This document shows positions 14,134-22,441 of a DNA stretch of 24,513 nucleotides, piece by piece. The notes under the pieces are model-generated. The model was given only the letters and a program-made list of their open reading frames with translations. It searched no databases and was not told the DNA's origin. The position numbers and the translations under genes were made by a program. Each line of letters starts with the position of its first letter. The stretch's first letter is position 1. The DNA is from Ga0077527 sp038144955 (lineage in GTDB: Bacteria > Pseudomonadota > Gammaproteobacteria > Burkholderiales > SG8-41), in the NCBI GenBank assembly GCA_038144955.1, contig JAYQOT010000034.1, forward strand, positions 1 to 24,513, given 5' to 3'.

Positions 14134-14322
14134 TCAGCCGCGCACGAAAAAAAACAGGAGCAGTCCCGCTGCCATCGACGCCAGCCCGATGAATCTCAGC
14201 TGGCCGTCGCTGAATTCGAGCAGCCTGCGGAAGGTTTCCCGCCACGCCGCCGGGGCCAGAAACGGCAACAGTCCCTCTATGACCAGCATCAGCGCAACGG
14301 CGGTCAGCAGGCTTTCGGTCAT
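14134..14322 (-). CDS. DUF2065 family small membrane protein (YjeT-like)
   Basis: A 62-residue protein with two probable membrane helices (about 5-25 and 43-60) around a short basic/acidic loop (RETFRRLLEFSDGQLRFIG). It matches YjeT, which lies between hflC and purA in E. coli and is conserved in that place. Its function is unknown to me; the position suggests a link to the HflKC membrane complex, but that is inference. No Shine-Dalgarno sequence is visible, and a 6-base-stem hairpin ends 8 bases before the ATG. Confidence 0.85.
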   Translation of the reverse strand: MTESLLTAVALMLVIEGLLPFLAPAAWRETFRRLLEFSDGQLRFIGLASMAAGLLLFFFVRG

Positions 14323-14329
14323 CCGGGAC

Positions 14330-14350
14330 TGCCGGGCCGGCGGACCGGCA
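14330..14350. other. Hairpin upstream of the DUF2065 gene
   Basis: TGCCGG and CCGGCA form a 6-base stem with a 9-base loop, 8 bases before the ATG. In mRNA it would lie over the ribosome entry site. Confidence 0.35.
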
Positions 14351-14356
14351 GCTGTT

Positions 14357-14379
14357 CACGGGTAAAAAACCAACCCGTG
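14357..14379. other. Hairpin just after hflC with a T-run in its loop
   Basis: CACGGGT and ACCCGTG form a perfect 7-base stem. On the minus strand the loop is TGGTTTTTT, so the T-run is inside the loop and not after the stem. It starts directly after the hflC stop. It is not a standard terminator. Confidence 0.4.
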
Positions 14380-14380
14380 T

Positions 14381-15262
14381 TCACTTGCCGCCGGGCTTGC
14401 TGCCAGATTTCAGGTACTTGAAGAATTCGGAGTTGGGCTCCAGCACCAGAACGTCGTTCTTGTTCTTGAAGCTGGCGCGGTAGGCCTCGAGGCTGCGATA
14501 AAACGCGTAGAACTCGGGGTTGATCTCGTAAGCCCGCGCATAGTTGGCCGCAGCCTTGGCATCGCCTTCACCCTTGATGCGCTGGGCGTCGCGATAGGCT
14601 TCTGCCAGGATGACCTCGCGCTGCTTGTCGGCATCGGCGCGGATTTTCTCGGATTCGGCTGCACCGGTCGAACGCAGTTCGTTGGCCACGCGCTTGCGCT
14701 CGGCCTCCATCCGGCGATAGACAGATTCGCTGACCTCCTGCGGCAGGTCAACGCGCTTCAGGCGCACATCCAGCACTTCGACGCCGATTTTCACCGCATC
14801 CTCGTTGGCCTTGTTGCGCATCAGCTCCATGATCTTGTCGCGCTCGCCGGATACCACGTCATGCACCGTGCGATTGCCAAACTCTGCACGCAGGCCGTCG
14901 TTGATCGTCTGCAGCAGCCGCGTCTGCGCGCGCAGTTCTTCACCACCCACCGATGCGAAATACTGCCGGACATCGGTGATCCGCCACTTGATGAACAGAT
15001 CAACCAGCACGTTTTTCTTTTCCGAGGTCAGGAAGCGCTCGGGTTCTGCGGAATCGATGGTCAGGATGCGCACGTCGTAGAAACGGACGTTATCGAGCAT
15101 GGGCACCTTGAAATAGAGGCCGGGCTCCTTCTTGACCGCAACGACTTCACCCAACCGGAACACGATCGCATTCTGCCGCTGCTCGACGATGAACATCGAC
15201 ATCGACAGGATCAGCAGCGCTACAACCAGGCTGGCCAGCACAGGACCGAAATTGCGTTTCAT
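14381..15262 (-). CDS. hflC: HflC, SPFH/prohibitin subunit of the HflKC complex
   Basis: A 293-residue inner-membrane protein that forms, with HflK, a large periplasmic cage around the FtsH protease and modulates it. One N-terminal membrane helix (about 7-25) is followed by the SPFH domain, beginning EQRQNAIVFRLGEV. A long helical region (about 190-255, EAERKRVANELRSTGAAESE) and a C-terminal segment (NPEFYAFYRSLEAYRASF) are typical. Its ATG overlaps the hflK TGA by one base (TGATG), so the two are translationally coupled. Confidence 0.97.
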   Translation of the reverse strand: MKRNFGPVLASLVVALLILSMSMFIVEQRQNAIVFRLGEVVAVKKEPGLYFKVPMLDNVRFYDVRILTIDSAEPERFLTSEKKNVLVDLFIKWRITDVRQYFASVGGEELRAQTRLLQTINDGLRAEFGNRTVHDVVSGERDKIMELMRNKANEDAVKIGVEVLDVRLKRVDLPQEVSESVYRRMEAERKRVANELRSTGAAESEKIRADADKQREVILAEAYRDAQRIKGEGDAKAAANYARAYEINPEFYAFYRSLEAYRASFKNKNDVLVLEPNSEFFKYLKSGSKPGGK

Positions 15263-16515
15263 CAGCGGCCCTCCCGGTCACGGCTGCGGAAGGCTTCGCG
15301 TCCGCGCACGCCACCTTCCGGCGGCGCAGGCTCCGGAGGCTTGGCAGCGGGCGTTGCAGCGACACCGGCAGCCGTGCTCATCTGCATCAGCTTGTCGAGC
15401 GGCAGATACAGCAGGTTGCCGCCGCTCTTCTGGTCGATCAGTATTTTGCTGGTATTGCTCATGATCTGTTGCATGGCGTCGATATAGAGGCGGTCGCGTG
15501 TCACCTGGGGCGCCTTGACGTATTCGGCGACGACCTGGCGGAAGCGCGCGGCATCACCCTGTGATTGTTCGATGACCCGGGTGCGGTAACCGGAGGCCTC
15601 TTCCATCAGCCGCGCGGCCATGCCTCGCGCCTTAGGAATCACGTCGTTGGCGTAGGCCTCGCCCTCGTTTTTCTGGCGCTCACGATCCTGGCTGGCCTTG
15701 ACCGCATCGTCAAAAGCGGCCTGCACCTGCTCCGGCGGCTGTGCATTTTGCATGGTCACCTTGCTGATGCTGATGCCGGTGCCGTAACGGTCAAGAATCT
15801 CCTGCATCAGCTTCTGCGCACGCGCTGCCACGTCGGCACGGCCTTCGAAAATGACAAAGTCCATGCTGCTGCGGCCGACAATTTCACGAATTGCGGTTTC
15901 AGCCGCCTGCAGCACCGAGTCATCAGGCGCGCGATTGTTGAACAGGTAATCGTTGGGGCTTTTGAGGATGTATTGCACCGCGAACTGCACGTCGACGATG
16001 TTTTCGTCGTCGGTCAGCATCAGCGCTTCCTTGAGCACCTTGCTCTTCACGTTATTGCGGTAGCCCACCTCGACCGTGCGCACCTGCTTGACGTTGACGA
16101 CTTCGGCGGTTTCGATCGGGTACGGCAGATGCCAGCGCGGTCCGGGCTGGGTGGTGCCCAGAAACTTGCCGAAGCGCAGCACCACGCCTTCCTGACCCTC
16201 GTTGACGATGTAGAAGCCGCTGGCAACCCAGATCACCAGAACCAGAACCGCCAGCAGGCCGGCGCCACCGCCGACCGCGCCGGCACTGGGTCCGCCGTTG
16301 CCGGGTGGTTCGCCGTTGCCGCCGCCCTTGGCACCAAGCAGCCGGCTCAGCCTGTTGTTGAGCTGGCGCCAGATCTCGTCGAGATCGGGTGGGCCCTGAT
16401 TGCCGCCACCGGGGCGACGGCCCCACTGGGGATCGTTCAGGGAAAGAAGGGGAGCCAGCATCCTGGCGAGTGCGTCCTTAAAGCGGTCGCGAACGGACTT
16501 CGTAGCTTCAGTCAT
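15262..16515 (-). CDS. hflK: HflK, SPFH/prohibitin subunit of the HflKC complex
   Basis: A 417-residue partner of HflC. A Gly/Pro-rich cytoplasmic N-terminus (NDPQWGRRPGGGNQGPPDLD) is followed by one membrane helix at about 85-104 and the SPFH domain starting GQEGVVLRFGKFLGTTQPG. A helical region leads to a Pro/Ala-rich tail with many charged residues (GREAFRSRDREGR). The order hflX-hflK-hflC is conserved. It begins 13 bases after the hflX stop and ends overlapping hflC. Confidence 0.97.
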   Translation of the reverse strand: MTEATKSVRDRFKDALARMLAPLLSLNDPQWGRRPGGGNQGPPDLDEIWRQLNNRLSRLLGAKGGGNGEPPGNGGPSAGAVGGGAGLLAVLVLVIWVASGFYIVNEGQEGVVLRFGKFLGTTQPGPRWHLPYPIETAEVVNVKQVRTVEVGYRNNVKSKVLKEALMLTDDENIVDVQFAVQYILKSPNDYLFNNRAPDDSVLQAAETAIREIVGRSSMDFVIFEGRADVAARAQKLMQEILDRYGTGISISKVTMQNAQPPEQVQAAFDDAVKASQDRERQKNEGEAYANDVIPKARGMAARLMEEASGYRTRVIEQSQGDAARFRQVVAEYVKAPQVTRDRLYIDAMQQIMSNTSKILIDQKSGGNLLYLPLDKLMQMSTAAGVAATPAAKPPEPAPPEGGVRGREAFRSRDREGR

Positions 16516-16528
16516 TTTTCAGAAATGT

Positions 16529-17647
16529 TCAGGCAGCTGCGGATTGATTCGAACGCGCGGATTCCAGCGCATGTTCCATGATTGCATCGCGCAACAGATC
16601 GACTCCTTCGCCGGTCATTGCGCTCAACCAGAGACGGGAAATTCTAGCACATTCATCCCTCTCAACCCGCGCCGGCAGGCCGCTGAGGTCGATCTTGTTG
16701 TAGACCATGATCTGCGGCAGCTTGTCAGCGCCGATTTCGGCGAGAACCGCGTTGACCGCCGCGATCTGCGTCTCGCGGTCGGGGCTGCCGGCGTCGATCA
16801 CGTGCAGCAGCAGATCGGCGTGCACGGTTTCTTCCAGGGTGGCCTGGAAGGCCTCGACCAGCGTATGCGGCAAATGCCGGATGAACCCCACCGTGTCGGA
16901 AACCACCGTCTCGGCGCCCGTGCCGCCCTCCAGCCGCCGGGTCGTGGTATCCAGCGTCGCAAACAGCTGATCGGCAGCATAGGCCTCTGCCCGCGTCATG
17001 CGGTTGAACAGGGTCGACTTGCCGGCGTTGGTATAACCCACCAGTGATACCGAGAACACGTGTGCCCGGTTGCGGGAACGGCGCTGGGTTGCATGCTGCA
17101 GGCGCACCCGCGCCAGCTTTTCCTTGAGCACCTTGACCCGCTTGCCCAGCAGTCGGCGGTCGGTCTCGAGCTGGGTTTCGCCAGGGCCGCGCATGCCGAT
17201 GCCACCGCGCTGCCGCTCCAAGTGGGTCCAGCCGCGCACCAGCCGCGTTGCCAGGTGCTCGAGTTGAGCCAGCTCCACCTGCAGTTTGCCGACGTGGCTG
17301 CGCGCCCGCTGCGCAAAAATGTCGAGGATCAGGCTGGTGCGATCAATGACCCGGCAGGACAGCCGGCGCTCCAGATTGCGTTCCTGGATGGGGCTCAGGG
17401 CATGGTTGAAAATGACCACTTCAGCAGTAGCCTCGCGGCGGACCCTGTCGATTTCCTCAACCTTGCCCTTGCCTGCATACAGTGCGGGATCGGGGCGATC
17501 GCGGCGCCCGCGCACCACCGCCTCCACGCTGACCCGCCCGCTGCGGGACAGCAGTTTCAACTCTTCCAGACTCTCAGCGTAATCCGGCTGCCCCAGATCG
17601 AGCGCCACGAGGACCGCGCGGGTGCCGCTCCCGGGACGTTCAATCAT
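16529..17647 (-). CDS. hflX: GTPase HflX
   Basis: A 372-residue ribosome-associated GTPase that splits stalled ribosomes, for example after heat shock. The N-terminal HflX domain is followed by the signature GGIGMRGPGETQLETDRR (148-165) and a helical linker. The G domain has GYTNAGKST (204-212), DTVGF (251-255) and NKID (317-320). The length is a little below that of E. coli HflX (426) through a short C-terminus. It begins 22 bases after hfq in an AT-rich gap with no Shine-Dalgarno sequence. Confidence 0.96.
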   Translation of the reverse strand: MIERPGSGTRAVLVALDLGQPDYAESLEELKLLSRSGRVSVEAVVRGRRDRPDPALYAGKGKVEEIDRVRREATAEVVIFNHALSPIQERNLERRLSCRVIDRTSLILDIFAQRARSHVGKLQVELAQLEHLATRLVRGWTHLERQRGGIGMRGPGETQLETDRRLLGKRVKVLKEKLARVRLQHATQRRSRNRAHVFSVSLVGYTNAGKSTLFNRMTRAEAYAADQLFATLDTTTRRLEGGTGAETVVSDTVGFIRHLPHTLVEAFQATLEETVHADLLLHVIDAGSPDRETQIAAVNAVLAEIGADKLPQIMVYNKIDLSGLPARVERDECARISRLWLSAMTGEGVDLLRDAIMEHALESARSNQSAAA

Positions 17648-17669
17648 TGAATATTTTCAATAAAAACAA
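17648..17669 (-). promoter_or_regulatory. AT-rich gap between hfq and hflX
   Basis: Three of 22 bases are G or C. No Shine-Dalgarno sequence is visible before hflX. It shares a near-identical AT-rich sequence with the hisZ-purA gap. The likely role is as an A/U-rich ribosome landing site or weak promoter; this is inference. Confidence 0.35.
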
Positions 17670-17909
17670 TTACTTGTCTTTGTCGTCATCCATGGACAGG
17701 GTCACCGCACGTGCTGGCACCACCGTCGAAATCGCGTGCTTGTAGACCATCTGTGTCACGGTGTTCTTCAGCAGCACCACGTACTGGTCGAAGGAATCAA
17801 CCTGTCCCTGGAGCTTGATGCCGTTGACGAGGTAAATGGATACGGGAATGTGCTCCTTGCGCAATGCGTTCAGGAACGGGTCTTGTAGCAGCTGCCCTTT
17901 GTTACTCAT
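17670..17909 (-). CDS. hfq: RNA chaperone Hfq
   Basis: A 79-residue Sm-like protein that forms a hexameric ring and pairs small RNAs with mRNAs. The opening KGQLLQDPFLNALRKEHIPV is the Sm1 motif region with the proximal-face residues, and YKHAIST (56-62) is the Sm2 signature. The C-terminus is short and acidic (DDDKDK), an acidic tip of the kind that autoregulates RNA release in E. coli. It is followed by hflX. AGAGG lies upstream of the ATG. Confidence 0.98.
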   Translation of the reverse strand: MSNKGQLLQDPFLNALRKEHIPVSIYLVNGIKLQGQVDSFDQYVVLLKNTVTQMVYKHAISTVVPARAVTLSMDDDKDK

Positions 17910-17977
17910 GGCCTAACCTCTGGTTGTAGTTATTCGAAAGATCACTCTAGCCTAATTTTTCCCGTCTGGCCATAGAG

Positions 17978-19321
17978 TTAGCCGCGTTTGGGGTCACTTT
18001 TGGCATAGGGATTACGCCCCGATTTGAACTCCACTTTAAGGGGCGTACCGGTCAGTTTGAACGCATCGCGGAAAAATCGTTCCAGATAACGGCGGTAGGT
18101 CTCCGGCACCCGCTCCAGCGCGGATCCGTGAATGATGATCCGCGGCGGGTTGGATCCGCCCTGATGGGCATAGCGCAGCTTGGGCCGCACCAGCCCGTGG
18201 CGGGGCGGTTGCTGCTGCTGCGCAGCCAGCATCATCACCCGCGTCAATCGCGGCGTGGAGAGCTTGGCGTTCGCCGCCGCATAGGCGGCATCCGCCGAGC
18301 GCAGCAGTGCGCCGATCCCCTGCCCCTGCAGGGCGGAAATGAAATGGAATCGCGCAAAATTGAGGAAGTTGAGCTTGCGTGCACCGTCGCGCTTGACCTG
18401 CTCGCGCTGCATCTCGTCAAGACCTTCCCATTTGTTGACGGCCACCACCAGGGCACGGCCGGCTTCGAGGATGAAACCGGCAATATGGGCATCCTGTTCG
18501 GCGATTTCCTGGCGCGCGTCGAGCACCAGGATCACGACATTGGCATCGCTGATCGACTGCAGTGTCTTGATCACCGAAAACTTCTCGGCCACCTCGTCCA
18601 CCCGCCCGCGCTTGCGCATGCCCGCGGTGTCGATCAGCGTGTAATGTTTGCCGGCGCGCTCAAATTCGATGCGTATGGAGTCTCGCGTGGTCCCCGGCTG
18701 GTCGTATACCACCACCCTCTCCTCGCCCAGCAATGCGTTCACCAGCGTGGATTTGCCGACATTGGGACGCCCGACGATGGCAATTTTCGGATGCCGGTCT
18801 TCACCCTCCTCTGCTGCGTCCGCCTCCGGAGGAAAATCAGCCAGCACCAGATCCATCAGATCGCTGACTCCCTCACCGTGTTCCGCGGCAATCGCCAGCG
18901 GCCCCCCCAGACCCAGGGCGTGAAAATCGGCCACTGCAGTCGCCTGGTTCATGCCCTCGGCCTTGTTGGCCACCAGCCAGATCTTGCGCCCGCTGCGTCT
19001 CAGTTCGGCACTGATTTCACGGTCCTGTCCGGTCAATCCAGTACGCACATCCACCACGAACAGCACCGCATCCGCTTCATCGACCGCCTGCCGGGTCTGC
19101 CTGGCCATCTGATGCAATATGCCGTCCTTGGCGACCGGTTCGAAACCACCGGTATCTACGACCAGATAAGGTTGCGCACCCACCCTGCCCTCGCCGTAAT
19201 GACGGTCGCGGGTAATGCCCGGCGCATCGACCACGATCGCCTCGCGGCTGCGTGTCAGCCGGTTGAACAGCGTCGATTTGCCAACATTGGGGCGGCCGAC
19301 GATGACTACGGTGGGTTTCAT
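17978..19321 (-). CDS. der: Ribosome-assembly GTPase Der (EngA)
   Basis: A 447-residue essential GTPase with two tandem G domains that acts in 50S assembly. First domain: GRPNVGKST (9-17), DTGGF (56-60) and an NKAE box (119-122). Second domain: GRPNVGKST (184-192), DTAGM (231-235) and NKWE (296-299). A KH-like domain (about 355-440) ends the chain with basic residues. It lies 55 bases after bamB, with a hairpin in the gap; the order bamB-der is conserved in proteobacteria. Confidence 0.98.
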   Translation of the reverse strand: MKPTVVIVGRPNVGKSTLFNRLTRSREAIVVDAPGITRDRHYGEGRVGAQPYLVVDTGGFEPVAKDGILHQMARQTRQAVDEADAVLFVVDVRTGLTGQDREISAELRRSGRKIWLVANKAEGMNQATAVADFHALGLGGPLAIAAEHGEGVSDLMDLVLADFPPEADAAEEGEDRHPKIAIVGRPNVGKSTLVNALLGEERVVVYDQPGTTRDSIRIEFERAGKHYTLIDTAGMRKRGRVDEVAEKFSVIKTLQSISDANVVILVLDARQEIAEQDAHIAGFILEAGRALVVAVNKWEGLDEMQREQVKRDGARKLNFLNFARFHFISALQGQGIGALLRSADAAYAAANAKLSTPRLTRVMMLAAQQQQPPRHGLVRPKLRYAHQGGSNPPRIIIHGSALERVPETYRRYLERFFRDAFKLTGTPLKVEFKSGRNPYAKSDPKRG

Positions 19322-19335
19322 GACAGTAGGATAGC

Positions 19336-19362
19336 GCGCACCACGGCGATGCCGCCGTGCGC
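19336..19362. other. Hairpin in the bamB-der gap
   Basis: GCGCA and CGGCG, with a CCA bulge between them, pair with CGCCGTGCGC to give a ten-pair stem with a 4-base loop. There is no T-run. It may slow transcript decay or adjust der expression relative to bamB. Confidence 0.4.
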
Positions 19363-19376
19363 CGGGAAATCAGCCG

Positions 19377-20528
19377 TTATTGGACGCTGATGGCGTATAC
19401 GCCGCCGTTATGCGTCTGCACCAGGAAGGTTGAAAGATCCAGCGCCACCGGAGGCACCCGGATGGCACTGCCATCGGTCGCAATACGCGCGGCGAAGGAA
19501 CCGTCTTCGCGCGAAAGCACGTGAACATATCCCTCGAAATCGCCGACGATGACATGGCGTCCCAGTGCCAGCGGCGCAGTCGCCCAGCGTCCCTGCAACT
19601 TGTCCTGCTTCCACAAACTGGCACCGGTACTGCCATCAAAGGCCAGCACCGCGTCGCGATCATCACTGACATAGACATTGCGCGCGTCCATGCCCATTCC
19701 GGCGATGCTGGACACATCCCGGGCCCACAGCGTCGAGCCGGTGGCCGGATCGAAACAGGCCAACCGCCCCTGGAAAGCCACTGCGCAAATCTGGCGGTCG
19801 TCGATGACCGGATAGCTGGTCACATCAGCAACGCGCTCCAGTTCCGTGGCGCCCTTGGGCAATGCCACTACCGATTCCCAGCCGACGTTGCCGGTGGCAA
19901 GCGCAATCGCCACCAGACGCCCTCCGGGAAACCCGGCAAAAACCGCGCCGCGACTGACCACCACCCCGGCAAAACTGCGTATCGCCAGCGCAGGCAATGC
20001 CCGCTGATATGTCCAGCGCCGCTTGCCATCCGCTGCATTCAGCCCGTGGATGCGACCGTCTCCGGTACGAACCACCACCACACCATCGGCACCAGCCGGG
20101 GGCGACAACACCTCACCGCTCAATTGCGTCTTCCATGCCAGCTTGCCGGTGGGCTCGAACGCGAGCACTTCACCCTTGGCGGTGCCGGCCAGGATCAGAC
20201 CCGAGCCATAACCTACGCCACCGGACAATGGCATTCCAGCGTCAAAGCGTGCCTGACCGCCCCCGGAATTCGCCGTGAACGCCGCAATCTGCCCCGCCTC
20301 GCCGCCGGCGTAGACGGTGTTGCCAGCAACCGCGGGATAAAACGCGCTGCGCCCGCCGCTGCCTACGCCACCCTGCCAGACGATGCGGGCGCTGGCTCTC
20401 GCCTTGAACGAGGTCAGTTCGGCCGCTTTCTGTTTGGGCTTGCTGCCAAACCAGCTGTCGTAAATGCCGGAAACGGTCTGGCACCCGGTCAGTGCCAGCG
20501 TAACACCCAGTATGACCAGCAGGCGCAT
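19377..20528 (-). CDS. bamB: Outer-membrane protein assembly factor BamB (lipoprotein)
   Basis: A 383-residue periplasmic lipoprotein of the BAM complex that supports BamA in folding outer-membrane beta-barrels. The signal peptide ends in the lipobox LTGC (Cys16 from the ATG). The rest is an eight-bladed PQQ-like beta-propeller, seen in repeats such as AADGKRRWTYQ, DPATGSTLWARD and GSTGASLWKQD. I choose the ATG at 20526-20528, which overlaps the preceding TGA by one base; a GTG at 20531 would add one residue. Secreted TpsB would be a BAM client. Confidence 0.95.
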   Translation of the reverse strand: MRLLVILGVTLALTGCQTVSGIYDSWFGSKPKQKAAELTSFKARASARIVWQGGVGSGGRSAFYPAVAGNTVYAGGEAGQIAAFTANSGGGQARFDAGMPLSGGVGYGSGLILAGTAKGEVLAFEPTGKLAWKTQLSGEVLSPPAGADGVVVVRTGDGRIHGLNAADGKRRWTYQRALPALAIRSFAGVVVSRGAVFAGFPGGRLVAIALATGNVGWESVVALPKGATELERVADVTSYPVIDDRQICAVAFQGRLACFDPATGSTLWARDVSSIAGMGMDARNVYVSDDRDAVLAFDGSTGASLWKQDKLQGRWATAPLALGRHVIVGDFEGYVHVLSREDGSFAARIATDGSAIRVPPVALDLSTFLVQTHNGGVYAISVQ

Positions 20529-21163
20529 CACTTGGCTTCGCCCAGCGCGTCGATCTTCAGCTGGATGATCTGCCGCAACGGGCTGGCAGGATCGCTTTTT
20601 TCCAGCGCCAGCTGATAGGCGCTGCGCGCTTCCTGACGCTTGCCCTGCGCACTGAACACGTCACCTTTGAGCCCGGCGTACAGACCGGCAAAACTGTCGA
20701 CGGGTTTGACCTCCAGCAGTTTCAGCGCTTCATCCGGTTTTTTCTCGTCAAACAACACCCGGGCAAGGCGCAGACGGGCGACATCACGCGACTCCTCGTC
20801 ACCCGCCTTGTCGATGACCCATTGCAACCTCGTTTTCGCCAATGCCATGTCGCCGGTATCAAAAGCGCTTTTGGCCGCAGACAACGCCGCGGGCGCGGCA
20901 TAGGCCGTCGAACCGTAGCTGTCGAGGATTTGCCCCGCTATCGCGATGACTTTTTTATGGTCATTGGCCCGCTCTGCACCCTGCATCTGCTCGAACAGCA
21001 CCACCGCCGCGCTGGCCTGCGACGTGCGGTAGTAGTTCCAGCCACGGATTCCGGCCACGGTGAGCAGACTGCCCACCACCAGGACTATGACGAGGCGGCC
21101 GTTTTCAGCCCACCACGCCTTGAGCGTTGACAGCTGTTCTTGTTCTTGAAGATCGTAAGACAT
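20528..21163 (-). CDS. YfgM-like tetratricopeptide membrane protein
   Basis: A 211-residue protein with a short cytoplasmic N-terminus (MSYDLQEQEQLSTLKAWW), one membrane helix (about 23-40) and a periplasmic region with TPR-like helices (about 60-205). In E. coli YfgM associates with the SecYEG translocon and periplasmic chaperones such as PpiD. It lies between hisS and bamB as in E. coli. The start is 4 bases after the hisS stop, with AAGG inside the hisS end, and the TGA overlaps bamB, so the genes are coupled. Confidence 0.9.
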   Translation of the reverse strand: MSYDLQEQEQLSTLKAWWAENGRLVIVLVVGSLLTVAGIRGWNYYRTSQASAAVVLFEQMQGAERANDHKKVIAIAGQILDSYGSTAYAAPAALSAAKSAFDTGDMALAKTRLQWVIDKAGDEESRDVARLRLARVLFDEKKPDEALKLLEVKPVDSFAGLYAGLKGDVFSAQGKRQEARSAYQLALEKSDPASPLRQIIQLKIDALGEAK

Positions 21164-21167
21164 TGAT

Positions 21168-22424
21168 TTACCTTGATTTTATCAATTCATTCGCATCGGC
21201 AAGCGAAACACGCACTTGCGGCTTTGCTTCGCGCATTGCTTTGACCGAAACCTGTCCTGCCTGCACTTCATCATCGCCCAGTATCACCGCAAAACGTGCG
21301 CCGCTGGCATCGGCTTTTTTCATCTGGGATTTGAAACTGCCGCCGCCGCAATGCAAAACAACCGACAAACCGGCATCGCGCATATGTTCGGCGACCCTTT
21401 CAGCCTGCCGTGAAGCAGCCTCGCCCTGATGCACGATGTAGGCATCAGGAACCACGGCGACAACCGCTCCATCGACCATCAAAGCCAGCAGGCGTTCAAC
21501 ACCCATCGCAAAACCGCAAGCTGGAGTGGGTTTGCCGCCGACCTGTTCGACCAGGCCGTCATAACGCCCGCCGGCGCATACCGTACCCTGTGCACCCAAC
21601 CGGTCAGTGACCCATTCGAAGACCGTGCCATTGTAATAGTCCAGGCCCCTGACCAGCCGCGGATTGACCAGAAAATCAATGCCCGCATCGCGCAGCGAAG
21701 TCTGCAGACGCTCGAACGCGGATGCGGAAACATCGTCCAGATCGTCAGCCAGCCGGGGGGCGGCCTCGATCAACGGCTGCAGTGCCGGATTCTTGCTGTC
21801 GAGAACGCGCAGCGGATTGCTGTGCATGCGGCGCCGGGAATCTTCATCAAGGTCGGATGCATGCTTTTCCAGGTAGGCGACCAGTTTTGAGCGGTAACGC
21901 GAGCGGGCCTCGGCTGACCCCAGAGAATTGAGCTCGAGGCGGATGCCGTCAAGCCCGAGCTCCCGCCACAGCCGCGCACACATCAACACATGCTCGGCAT
22001 CGATATCGGGACCCGCAAATCCGAGTGCTTCCACACCCACTTGATGAAATTGCCGGTAGCGCCCTTTCTGCGGTCGCTCATGACGGAACATCGGACCGCG
22101 GTACCACAAACGCTGGGGGCCCGGATATAGCAGGTTGTGCTCGATCACCGCGCGCACGCATGAAGCAGTGCCTTCAGGGCGCAGCGTCAGCTGCTCGCCG
22201 TTCAGCTCGTCGGTGAACGTATACATCTCCTTCTCGACAATGTCGGTCACTTCGCCAATCGAACGCACGAAAAGCTCGGTGCGTTCCAGGATCGGCATGC
22301 GGATTTCGCCGTAACCGTAGGCACGCACCCAGCGCGCAATGACGTCCTCAAAAAAAGCCCAGCGCTGTGCCTCTGCCGGAAGCACGTCATTCATGCCGCG
22401 TATGCCCTGCACGGTTTTCGCCAT
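21168..22424 (-). CDS. hisS: Histidyl-tRNA synthetase
   Basis: A 418-residue class II aminoacyl-tRNA synthetase that charges tRNA-His. Class II motif 2 is GPMFRHERPQKGRYRQFHQ (110-128). The histidine-specific motif RGLDYYNGTVFE (259-270) and motif 3 GFAMGVERLLAL (304-315) follow. The C-terminal anticodon-binding domain (about 325-418) distinguishes it from HisZ in this window. It starts 17 bases after ispG. Confidence 0.98.
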   Translation of the reverse strand: MAKTVQGIRGMNDVLPAEAQRWAFFEDVIARWVRAYGYGEIRMPILERTELFVRSIGEVTDIVEKEMYTFTDELNGEQLTLRPEGTASCVRAVIEHNLLYPGPQRLWYRGPMFRHERPQKGRYRQFHQVGVEALGFAGPDIDAEHVLMCARLWRELGLDGIRLELNSLGSAEARSRYRSKLVAYLEKHASDLDEDSRRRMHSNPLRVLDSKNPALQPLIEAAPRLADDLDDVSASAFERLQTSLRDAGIDFLVNPRLVRGLDYYNGTVFEWVTDRLGAQGTVCAGGRYDGLVEQVGGKPTPACGFAMGVERLLALMVDGAVVAVVPDAYIVHQGEAASRQAERVAEHMRDAGLSVVLHCGGGSFKSQMKKADASGARFAVILGDDEVQAGQVSVKAMREAKPQVRVSLADANELIKSR

Positions 22425-22441
22425 GTTCTTCCGCTTTCCGC

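Noticed and set aside
15565..16581. 338-codon plus-strand frame
   Set aside because: Antisense to hflK, with no start signal or family motif.
18128..19390. 420-codon plus-strand frame
   Set aside because: Antisense to der, whose two G domains are intact. The composition is an Arg/His/Gln-rich mirror product.
19521..20615. 364-codon plus-strand frame
   Set aside because: Antisense to bamB and the end of the YfgM-like gene; no recognisable domain.
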